This document shows, piece by piece, positions 6,205 to 11,547 of a DNA stretch of 11,547 nucleotides. The stretch spans positions 1-11,547 of the forward strand of contig JAPUIN010000381.1 of the NCBI GenBank assembly GCA_027297005.1. The letters are read 5' to 3'. How positions within the stretch are numbered: the first letter of the stretch is position 1; each line of letters starts with the position of its first letter. A model generated the notes under the pieces. That model saw nothing but the letters and a program-made list of their open reading frames with translations. It made no database searches and was not told where the DNA came from. The position numbers and the translations under genes are program-made. This DNA comes from Acidobacteriota bacterium. Lineage in GTDB: Bacteria > Acidobacteriota > Polarisedimenticolia > Gp22-AA2.

Positions 6205-6247
6205 CGGATTGCCACGTTCAACGTGTGATGTTCGGTTCGTCTGCAGC
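6205..6247. promoter_or_regulatory. 43-nt intergenic gap with a 6+1+6 palindrome ahead of the SDR gene
   Basis: CACGTT-C-AACGTG at 6213-6225 is a perfect interrupted palindrome located 9 nt before the SDR start on the minus strand, where a ribosome-binding site would be expected. No strong Shine-Dalgarno sequence is visible. It may be a small operator or an RNA hairpin that limits SDR translation, or it may be chance. This is the only gap longer than 13 nt inside the eight-gene operon. Confidence 0.35.
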
Positions 6248-7489
6248 CTAACATGTTCCTGCACGGGCCGAAAGCAGCCGGCGGACCGCCGCAGGAGGCC
6301 GCAGTGCGCGTCGGACGCGCGTCGCGAGGGCGGCGAGCGACCGGCGGCACGCCGCCGGCGACGATCCCTCGACGAGGATCGTGCAGACCGGCTGACCGGA
6401 CCTGATCGACTCGCCATGGACCGGCCGATCGCGGCAGCCGAGCCGCTCCAGTTCGCGGGGATCACCAGCCCGCACGTCGCTTCGCGCATACAGGATCCCC
6501 TTCGCGAGGTAGGCAGGCGCACCACGGGCAGGCGCCAGCGGTCCGGCCGGATACCGTCCGTTGAGGATCGCCTCGAGGTGGATATCGAACAAATTGCGGC
6601 CGGTGAGATCCTCGATGATCTCCATCGACGCCGTGTAGCGGGGATTCACCTCGATGAGGCGGGGCGTCTCGCCGGCGAGAATGAAATCAACCCCGTTGAG
6701 CCCCGTCAGGCCGAAGCGCGATGCGAGAGCATCGACCATCACGCCGATCCGATCCAGGGCCGCCCCGGACAGCATCGCTTCCGGTGAGCCGGTGATGTTG
6801 CCGCCGTAGCGGAAACCGGACCCTCCGAGCGGCCCGAACCCGACGATCTGTTCGGTGACGCCGAGAACGACCGCCCGCCCCCGCGCGGCGACGAAGGCCG
6901 CCGACAGAACGGGGCCGCGGACAAACTCCTGCAGGAAGTGTCCGCGCGGGCGCCTCTCACCGGCACGCGCATTGCGCAGGCGGCCCCCCGCACCGGAACG
7001 CACCGCCTTCCAGAGGAACCGTCTCCCCTGCATGCTCGGAGCGCGGCGGGCCGTCCGCGGGGTCGAAGCATGTGGGATGCCGAGGCGCCGCAGGAACGGA
7101 TAGAGAACCCGGGGATCGCGTACGCGCCGCACTGTCGTCGCATCGTTGCCGATCAGACGCCCTCTCGCCGCCAGGCGTTCCAGGATGACGGGTCGGTTCT
7201 CGAGTCCACCCGCGTACGCTGCCGCACCCCAGGACAGGTCGAGCGCGGCACGACCGAGTGCGAGGAGATTGTGGGGATGCCCCATGTCACGACCGAGCGC
7301 CAGGGCACGCATGACCCGGCGTCCGGGGAGGCGATCGAGATCATCATCGGCGAAGTAGTCCAGGACGATGAGGCCGTCCGGCCAGGCGGCCGTTGCGAGA
7401 CGGCTCGACGCGGCTGAGCGGGCTAGAGCACGGGCGCTGACCCCGAGGAGGAGCAGCCTCCCGCCGCCCGGCGCGTGACGCACGATCAA
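6248..7489 (-). CDS. ATP-grasp ligase of the methylofuran/H4MPT cluster (methylotroph Orf17, MfnD-like)
   Basis: The 413-residue protein is an ATP-grasp enzyme. Visible motifs are FLWKAVRSGAGGRLRNA at about 158-174 (ATP lysine and glycine loop), HFLQEFVRG at 184-192, GGNITGSPEAML at 229-240, LTGLNGVDFIL at 261-271, and the metal-binding and substrate segment LIEVNPRYTASMEIIEDLTG at 278-297. It resembles the archaeal MfnD group, which ligates glutamate to tyramine in methanofuran synthesis; M. extorquens methylofuran carries tyrosine in place of tyramine, so the substrate may differ. It starts with TTG at 7489, overlapping the mtdB stop as TTGA; GTG at 7483 is an alternative. The last ~35 residues are Arg/Ala-rich and unlike a conserved domain. 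Assignment to the cluster-specific family is firm; the exact reaction is inferred. Confidence 0.85.
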   Translation of the reverse strand: MIVRHAPGGGRLLLLGVSARALARSAASSRLATAAWPDGLIVLDYFADDDLDRLPGRRVMRALALGRDMGHPHNLLALGRAALDLSWGAAAYAGGLENRPVILERLAARGRLIGNDATTVRRVRDPRVLYPFLRRLGIPHASTPRTARRAPSMQGRRFLWKAVRSGAGGRLRNARAGERRPRGHFLQEFVRGPVLSAAFVAARGRAVVLGVTEQIVGFGPLGGSGFRYGGNITGSPEAMLSGAALDRIGVMVDALASRFGLTGLNGVDFILAGETPRLIEVNPRYTASMEIIEDLTGRNLFDIHLEAILNGRYPAGPLAPARGAPAYLAKGILYARSDVRAGDPRELERLGCRDRPVHGESIRSGQPVCTILVEGSSPAACRRSLAALATRVRRALRPPAAVRRLLSARAGTC

Positions 7490-8382
7490 TCCGAGGTCAG
7501 GATCTGCCCCGCGCGCTCGCGGGCGGCCCGGCTGTCGATCACCGGCGGCCGCTCCGAAAGGATGAGATCCTTCAGGAGGGACGATTCGATCTTGAACTTC
7601 AGGCCGCCGACGGCGAGGGCGCCCAGGCCGAAGATACCGGGGGCGAGCTCCGTTCCCTCGTCCTGCGGCTTCAACCCTTCGACGCCGCCCGGGGGCACGG
7701 CGTTCACGTCGGCGATGATTTTCGGACCGACGAGCGACTGCACCGTTGGGCGCGTCAGCAACTGCACCCCGGCAGCGCCGGTCGCCAGGATGACGTCCGC
7801 CTCCGCGGCGAGAGCGGCGAACCCCTTCTCGCCAGCAACCGTCTTCGGCTCGACCTCGGCCTGGAAGAGGGCGGCGCTCTCCCGCGCCGCCGCTGCGGCC
7901 GAATCGTCCCTGCGGGAGGTAAGAAGCACCCGCGCGCCGTCGCGCGCCGCCATCGCCGCCGCCGCCTTCCCGACCCCTCCCGTGCCGGCCATCACGAGAA
8001 CGGTCCGGTCGCGCAGCTCGCCGAGACCGATCGACACGGCGAGCGCGCGAACCCTGGCGAGAAGGGCCGCCGCAGTCGTGTAACCGCCCCGGGGATCGAT
8101 CATCAGCCCAACGCGGAACGGGTCGAACAGCGCCGCACGGGCCGTGGCGAGCATCTCCTCCGAGGTCGTGAGATCGGACCCGATGAAGAAGATCGCCGAG
8201 TAGCGCGCTCCCTTCGGACCGCGCGAGAACATGATGTCCTGCACGAAGCCGGTGACGGCCGACACGGCCATCCCGGCGTACGGGATGACCGCATCGAAAC
8301 CGGCGTCATACGCCATGTTGATGTCGAACGGGCTGACGTGCGGATCCGAGGAGACCAGATAGAGAAGGTTCTTTCTCTCCAC
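7486..8382 (-). CDS. mtdB: NAD(P)-dependent methylene-H4MPT dehydrogenase
   Basis: The 298-residue protein matches bacterial MtdB: VSPFDINMAYDAGFDAVIPY at about 16-35, VTGFVQDIMFSRGPKG at 43-58, an FDPFRVG linker, and the nucleotide-binding VLVMAGTGGVGKAAAAMAA at 128-146, followed by ATGAAGVQLL. MtdB oxidises methylene-H4MPT to methenyl-H4MPT with NAD or NADP in the cytoplasm, between Fae and Mch. The start is GTG at 8382, 13 nt after the fae stop, with GAGGCGG formed partly by that stop as ribosome-binding site. The TGA stop overlaps the TTG start of the ATP-grasp gene by 4 nt. The neighbouring fae makes this a formaldehyde-capture and oxidation pair. NAD versus NADP preference cannot be decided from sequence alone. 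Confidence 0.94.
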   Translation of the reverse strand: MERKNLLYLVSSDPHVSPFDINMAYDAGFDAVIPYAGMAVSAVTGFVQDIMFSRGPKGARYSAIFFIGSDLTTSEEMLATARAALFDPFRVGLMIDPRGGYTTAAALLARVRALAVSIGLGELRDRTVLVMAGTGGVGKAAAAMAARDGARVLLTSRRDDSAAAAARESAALFQAEVEPKTVAGEKGFAALAAEADVILATGAAGVQLLTRPTVQSLVGPKIIADVNAVPPGGVEGLKPQDEGTELAPGIFGLGALAVGGLKFKIESSLLKDLILSERPPVIDSRAARERAGQILTSD

Positions 8383-8395
8383 GGAGGGGACCGCC

Positions 8396-8890
8396 TCAGG
8401 CGAACGGATGCTTGGCCTTGTCCTTGCGCTCGATCACGTGTTTCGCGGACGGCTCGCCCCGCATCGCGCGCGCGATCGATTCCTTCGTCGCCTTGTAGTT
8501 GTAGTCGTAGATCTTCTTGTTGTCCTTCGCTTCCCAGTGGATAAACACGCCGACGATGCAGACGAGATTCTCCGCTTCGGGCTCTGGTATGATCCCGTCC
8601 GCGACGGAGTCGGCGACGGCCTTGGCAACGGCGGCCTGCGCCGGACCGAACATCTGCAGCGCCTGGGTGGCGCCCTTGATCGTGACCTTGTTAATCATTA
8701 TGGTCGCCGGCTTCGCCAGCAGGTTCGGCTCGAGCACCGCCAGCAAGGCGTTGTGACCGGCACTCTGGTTGACGAGGGCCTGCGCGAACGCCGCTCCGAT
8801 AGGACCGTTCTTCGGGCCGATCAGCAGATCGATGTGAGCGACCTCGTTCCCTTCTCCGACGAGCGATTCACCGACGAGGATGTCTTTCAT
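8396..8890 (-). CDS. fae: Formaldehyde-activating enzyme
   Basis: The 164-residue product is a full-length Fae. It begins MKDILVGESLVGEGNEVAHI with the catalytic histidine region (H19), followed by LLIGPKNGPIGAAFAQAL, VLEPNLLAKPATIMINKVTI, GPAQAAVAKAVADSVADGII, and the C-terminal VFIHWEAKDNKKIYDYNYKA. Fae catalyses condensation of formaldehyde with H4MPT to methylene-H4MPT, protecting against formaldehyde and feeding oxidation by MtdB. ATG 8890 is preferred over an upstream in-frame ATG because conserved sequence starts here and a strong AGGAGG lies at 8898-8903, 7 nt away. It is the promoter-proximal gene of the eight-gene operon, and it has the strongest ribosome-binding site seen in it, fitting the very high expression expected of Fae. 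Confidence 0.97.
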   Translation of the reverse strand: MKDILVGESLVGEGNEVAHIDLLIGPKNGPIGAAFAQALVNQSAGHNALLAVLEPNLLAKPATIMINKVTIKGATQALQMFGPAQAAVAKAVADSVADGIIPEPEAENLVCIVGVFIHWEAKDNKKIYDYNYKATKESIARAMRGEPSAKHVIERKDKAKHPFA

Positions 8891-8897
8891 GCGGCTG

Positions 8898-8903
8898 CCT
8901 CCT
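8898..8903 (-). promoter_or_regulatory. Strong Shine-Dalgarno for fae
   Basis: The minus strand reads AGGAGG, a perfect match to the anti-Shine-Dalgarno core, 7 nt before the fae ATG. It fixes the fae start at 8890 rather than at the upstream in-frame ATG. Confidence 0.85.
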
Positions 8904-9026
8904 AAAAGGGTCGTTTGCGGATGGCGATCCGGGGGGGCCGGGAGAAACCCGGTCCGGCCCATCGATCTTTACATGCCACCGGTTCTGTGAAGCTTATGGA
9001 CAGTCGAATTATTAGCACAGCGCATG

Positions 9027-9034
9027 AAGGAAGG
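9027..9034 (+). promoter_or_regulatory. Shine-Dalgarno for mfnB
   Basis: AAGGAAGG precedes the ATG at 9038. It selects this start over the in-frame ATG at 8996, which has no ribosome-binding site and would add 14 residues before the conserved fold. Confidence 0.7.
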
Positions 9035-9037
9035 TCA

Positions 9038-9898
9038 ATGCGCGGGGTCGATTCCCTGGTTCGGCCGCCCGGCGCACCCCCCCTGCTCCTCGCCAGTGTG
9101 CGGGACGTCGAGGAAGCCGTTTCGGCCCTGGCGGGCGGGGCGGACGTGATCGACGTGAAGGAACCGCGCGAGGGTTCGCTCGGTGCCTCCCCGCCCGCCG
9201 TGCTCCGTGCCATCGTCTCGGTCATTAACGCCGGCGCCGGTCCCCGGACCGGCGATGGCTCCGGATGGCAGCCGGGGGATGAGGCGGGCCCGCGACCCCA
9301 TCCGGTCGCCATCAGCGCCGCCCTGGGGGATGCGCCGAACCTGCCCGGCATGCTGGCACTCGCCGCTGCTGGCGCCGCCGGCTGCGGAGTCGACGTCGTC
9401 AAATTCGGCCTTCATGGCGTCCGTGAGCCGGGAGAGGCGATCGCTCTGATCCGCGCCGTCATCGGAGGCGTTCGCTCGGTGTCGCCCCGCGTTCGCGTGG
9501 TCGCCGCGGCGTACGCCGATGCAGAGAGAATCGGCGCACTGCCCCCCGCATTGCTGGTGCGCGTCTGCGAGGCCGGAGGCGCGGACGGGTGCCTGATTGA
9601 CACGGCGATCAAAGACGGGTCGACGCTCCTGGACCATCTCGACGCAGGCGCATTGCGCCTCATCGTGCACGAGGCAAGGGGGCGCGGCCTCTTCTGCGCC
9701 CTGGCCGGCTCGATCGGTCATCATGAACTGCCCGCGATCCTGTATGCCGATCCCGACCTGATCGGTGCCCGCACATCCTTATGCGACGGTGGTCGTCAGG
9801 GTGTCCTGCGCTCCGATCGGGTGGCCGCCTTCCGTCGCGCCCTTCGCGACCTCCCGGCCCGCGCCGCCGGCGCGGAGCGACCGGCCACAACAGGCTGA
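9038..9898 (+). CDS. mfnB: (5-formylfuran-3-yl)methyl phosphate synthase (MfnB, DUF556)
   Basis: MfnB makes the furan phosphate (4-HFC-P) from two molecules of glyceraldehyde-3-phosphate, the first step toward the furan ring of methanofuran/methylofuran. The 286-residue product shows the family pattern: PPLLLASVRDVEEAVSAL (14-31), GGADVIDVKEPREGSLGA (33-50) with active-site Lys41, VDVVKFGLHG (118-127), GCLIDTAIKDGSTLLDHL (184-201) with Lys192, and GLFCALAGSIGHHELPAI. Archaeal MfnB is about 235 residues; the extra length comes from an N-terminal ~14 residues, a Gly/Pro/Asp-rich insertion at about 64-88, and a C-terminal tail. It is divergent from fae and convergent with the MfnE-like gene, which it overlaps by 103 nt at its 3' end. 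Confidence 0.9.
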   Translation: MRGVDSLVRPPGAPPLLLASVRDVEEAVSALAGGADVIDVKEPREGSLGASPPAVLRAIVSVINAGAGPRTGDGSGWQPGDEAGPRPHPVAISAALGDAPNLPGMLALAAAGAAGCGVDVVKFGLHGVREPGEAIALIRAVIGGVRSVSPRVRVVAAAYADAERIGALPPALLVRVCEAGGADGCLIDTAIKDGSTLLDHLDAGALRLIVHEARGRGLFCALAGSIGHHELPAILYADPDLIGARTSLCDGGRQGVLRSDRVAAFRRALRDLPARAAGAERPATTG

Positions 9899-10524
9899 TC
9901 GCACAGCAATCGCTCAATCGCCCCGGTCCGTCGTCCGTCCGCGATCCAGGCCTCCACACCGGCCGGCATCATTTCCGGAAAGAGGGGATCAACGCCGCCG
10001 AGTCGTGCGATGCGGGCCGCATCCTTTCGGTCGCGGATGTGGCCGCTCCACCGGTCCGTACTCTTGAGCAGGACGAGGCGGGTGGCCCCGATCCGGCCGG
10101 CGATGTATGCGGCGATCGAATCGGAGGTGAGCCGGAAACTTCTCTCGAGGCGAGGCTCACACTCGATCAGGGACGAGGCGAGGAGCACCGGGAGTCGACC
10201 TCGCGCCGCCAGTCTCCACGCCGCTTTGTCGTCCTCAATCGCCCCGGTGGCGCGCCCCAGAGCGGCGAGCATCAGACCGTACTGATCCATCCCGCGCAGC
10301 GCCATCCGGTGCGCGGCGACCTCAGGCAGGCGCAGACGCCGGCGCTCCCGCCGGACCAGATCGGCGAACGCTCCACCGCCGGGAATGACCAGCAGACGCC
10401 GCCGAAGGGCCAAACGCTCGAGCGCGGCGATCAGTGGACGAAGCCGCCCGGTGCGCGACAGGCTCCCTCCGATCTTAATCACGGCGTCCCAGGCACAACC
10501 GCTTCGCGCGAGCCGACTGATCAT
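9796..10524 (-). CDS. mfnE: Amino acid kinase family protein, MfnE-like (methylotroph Orf6)
   Basis: The 242-residue protein has the amino acid kinase fold signatures: VIKIGGSLSR at 15-24, LLVIPGGGAFADLVR at 44-58, and LTSDSIAAYIAGRIGATRLV at 132-151 followed by LLKSTDRWSG. The archaeal relative MfnE phosphorylates aminomethylfuran-methyl phosphate to its diphosphate in methanofuran synthesis. Encoding directly after the MfnF-like gene, with an ATGA overlap at 10521-10524, supports that role, because MfnF uses the MfnE product. The recognisable fold ends near residue 207 (GAIERLL). Residues 209-242 are an Arg/Ala-rich tail encoded entirely antisense to the mfnB 3' end. An aspartate- or glutamate-kinase-like activity is the alternative, but no amino-acid biosynthesis genes are nearby. 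Confidence 0.8.
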   Translation of the reverse strand: MISRLARSGCAWDAVIKIGGSLSRTGRLRPLIAALERLALRRRLLVIPGGGAFADLVRRERRRLRLPEVAAHRMALRGMDQYGLMLAALGRATGAIEDDKAAWRLAARGRLPVLLASSLIECEPRLERSFRLTSDSIAAYIAGRIGATRLVLLKSTDRWSGHIRDRKDAARIARLGGVDPLFPEMMPAGVEAWIADGRRTGAIERLLCDQPVVAGRSAPAARAGRSRRARRKAATRSERRTP

Positions 10525-11547
10525 CCCTTGATCCCGTCCGCGTCACCGTGTTCGGCAGCCAGCAGGAGAGCCAGCGCCGCGCTCGGCGCCGCCCGCTCCC
10601 AGCCGTCTTCCACCAGATTCGGGATCATCTGCCCGAGGGGTCTGGCATCTTCGCCAACCCGGGCGGCGGCCTCCCGGGCGATGAACGATCCGATCCCCGC
10701 GGTCCAGATCGGACGCGCGCGCACACCGGGAAAACGCTGGCGGACCTGCCGCAAGGCACGTGCGATCAGATCGATCTGGCGTTCCTCCAGAAACTCCGCG
10801 ATAGCCGTGATCTCGGCATCCGCGAGATCGCGACGATCGGCGCAGACGAGGCGCGCGAGCCGCGCCGCCGCATCCTCCCGGCTCTTCCCGCGGCCGTCCG
10901 TGGTCACGACCGTGTAGTCCCCTTCGACGATCCGTCCGAGCAATCGGTAAGCATCGGCCATCAGGCAGAAATGCTCGCTGGCGATACGACACGTCCCGCC
11001 GCGCAGAGGGACCGATTCCGCCAGGCTCGCGGGGGGTGTGCGCAGCACACCGGAGTAGACGAGTTCTCCAACAAGGAGCCGCTCCGTGTCACTCCGGGAG
11101 ATCGTGATCGGTCCGCGGGCATCGATCGGGATGATGTCTGTGGTCGTGCTTCCCATATCGATCAGGATCGAAGGCCCGGCGTGCCGGGCGATCAGGTGGG
11201 CCGTCGCGGCCCAGTTCGCCGCCGCCACCTGAAGCGGGCGTTCCATCGCATCCGCGGGACGGACCAGCTCCCCGTCAAGCGTGAAGACCCGGAACGCATC
11301 CCCGCCGAATGCAACCAGGCAGGCCTGAAGGATGTACCTGACCCCGTCTGAACGACTGGCGAAGAGGTCCGACAGCTCCGCCGTCATCGTCACAGCATGG
11401 CGGACGCCGTCGCCACGCCGGTTCCCTGCCGCCGCGGCGGCCGCCCGGGCGAGCATCGTTGTGAGCCGCTCAGTCAGCATCGCGGGCGCCTTCCAGATCT
11501 CGAACGGCTCGATCGACGTAACGATCCCCGTGCGTTGCGTCTCACCG
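10521..11547 (-). CDS. mfnF: H4MPT-linked C1 transfer pathway protein OrfY, MfnF-like (N-terminus beyond window edge)
   Basis: The reading frame is open from the window edge (codon 11546-11544) to the TGA at 10521, giving 341 visible residues. Family blocks are TSIEPFEIWKAP near the edge, RHAVTMTAELSDLFASRSDG, the actin-like/ASKHA phosphate loop SILIDMGSTTTDIIPI, SDTERLLVGELVYSGVLRTP, and near the C-terminus RARPIWTAGIGSFIAREAA. The family appears consistently in H4MPT/methylofuran clusters. Its archaeal homologue MfnF couples the furan diphosphate to the amine of tyramine, and the adjoining MfnE-like kinase fits that chemistry. An ATG at 11480 exists inside the frame, but conserved sequence continues upstream of it, so the true start and the first glycine-rich motif (probably about 20-30 residues) lie outside the window. 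Confidence 0.88.
   Translation of the reverse strand, partial: GETQRTGIVTSIEPFEIWKAPAMLTERLTTMLARAAAAAAGNRRGDGVRHAVTMTAELSDLFASRSDGVRYILQACLVAFGGDAFRVFTLDGELVRPADAMERPLQVAAANWAATAHLIARHAGPSILIDMGSTTTDIIPIDARGPITISRSDTERLLVGELVYSGVLRTPPASLAESVPLRGGTCRIASEHFCLMADAYRLLGRIVEGDYTVVTTDGRGKSREDAAARLARLVCADRRDLADAEITAIAEFLEERQIDLIARALRQVRQRFPGVRARPIWTAGIGSFIAREAAARVGEDARPLGQMIPNLVEDGWERAAPSAALALLLAAEHGDADGIKG

Larger units (their letters stand above)
8891..9037. promoter_or_regulatory. Divergent fae / mfnB promoter region
   Basis: This 147-nt region lies between two divergent genes and must hold promoters for both. It includes the most A+T-rich patch in the window (about 8990-9020). On the plus strand TTTACA (8968-8973) and GCTTAT (8992-8997) are spaced by 18 nt and could be a sigma70-type promoter for mfnB. 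For fae the minus strand offers TTCACA with TGTAAAG-like sequence at a short spacing, which is not convincing. On the fae leader side, GGGCCGG (8935-8941) and CCGGCCC (8954-8960) form a 7-bp hairpin without a T-run. No known operator was recognised. Confidence 0.45.

Noticed and set aside
8891..8962. N-terminal extension of Fae starting at ATG 8962
   Set aside because: The extra 24 residues are not Fae-like, and a perfect AGGAGG precedes the ATG at 8890.
9781..10917. 378-codon plus-strand open frame crossing the MfnE-like and OrfY genes
   Set aside because: Long open frames on the opposite strand are expected at this GC content. It spans two coupled genes on the other strand and has low-complexity composition.

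Overview
The window is a high-GC, almost fully coding bacterial segment carrying a tetrahydromethanopterin (H4MPT)/methylofuran one-carbon gene cluster, the 'archaeal-like' formaldehyde oxidation module known from methylotrophic Proteobacteria, Planctomycetes and several uncultured phyla. Fae, MtdB and the C-terminus of Mch are directly recognisable, and almost every other gene matches a family assigned to making H4MPT or methylofuran. The bacterial MtdB and bacterial-type FolB argue for a bacterium rather than an archaeon. I cannot name the phylum from this sequence; no rRNA, tRNA or phylogenetic marker is present.

Layout. (1) Plus strand, 1-2177: the 3' end of mch, a RimK-like ATP-grasp ligase, and a CitG-like (triphosphoribosyl-dephospho-CoA synthase family) protein. 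(2) Minus strand, 8890 down to 2128: a tight eight-gene operon read as fae, mtdB, ATP-grasp ligase (MfnD-like), SDR oxidoreductase, dihydropteroate-synthase-related protein, folB, DUF447 flavoprotein-like protein, mptG (beta-RFAP synthase). Five of its seven junctions are 4-11 nt overlaps, pointing to translational coupling. (3) Plus strand, 9038-9898: mfnB, divergent from fae across a 147-nt intergenic region. (4) Minus strand, 11547 down to 9796: an OrfY/MfnF-like protein, cut by the window edge, coupled by ATGA to an MfnE-like kinase.

How they work together. Fae condenses formaldehyde with H4MPT, MtdB oxidises methylene- to methenyl-H4MPT, and Mch hydrolyses it to formyl-H4MPT; the formyltransferase/hydrolase complex (Fhc) that would pass the formyl group to methylofuran is not in the window. 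MptG, the DHPS-related protein and FolB supply steps of pterin cofactor synthesis. MfnB, MfnE-like, MfnF-like and the two ATP-grasp ligases are consistent with building methylofuran and its glutamate tail. The CitG-like, DUF447 and SDR genes have no firmly established step and are the most interesting for gap filling.

Structural oddities: two inverted-repeat elements that make up the apparent 5' ends of two genes (a 135-nt element at 1095-1229 and a perfect 25-bp stem at 3610-3679), and two convergent gene pairs whose 3' ends overlap (50 nt and 103 nt). Non-coding DNA is confined to about 124 nt at 1097-1220, 43 nt at 6205-6247 and 147 nt at 8891-9037, plus gaps of 9 and 13 nt.
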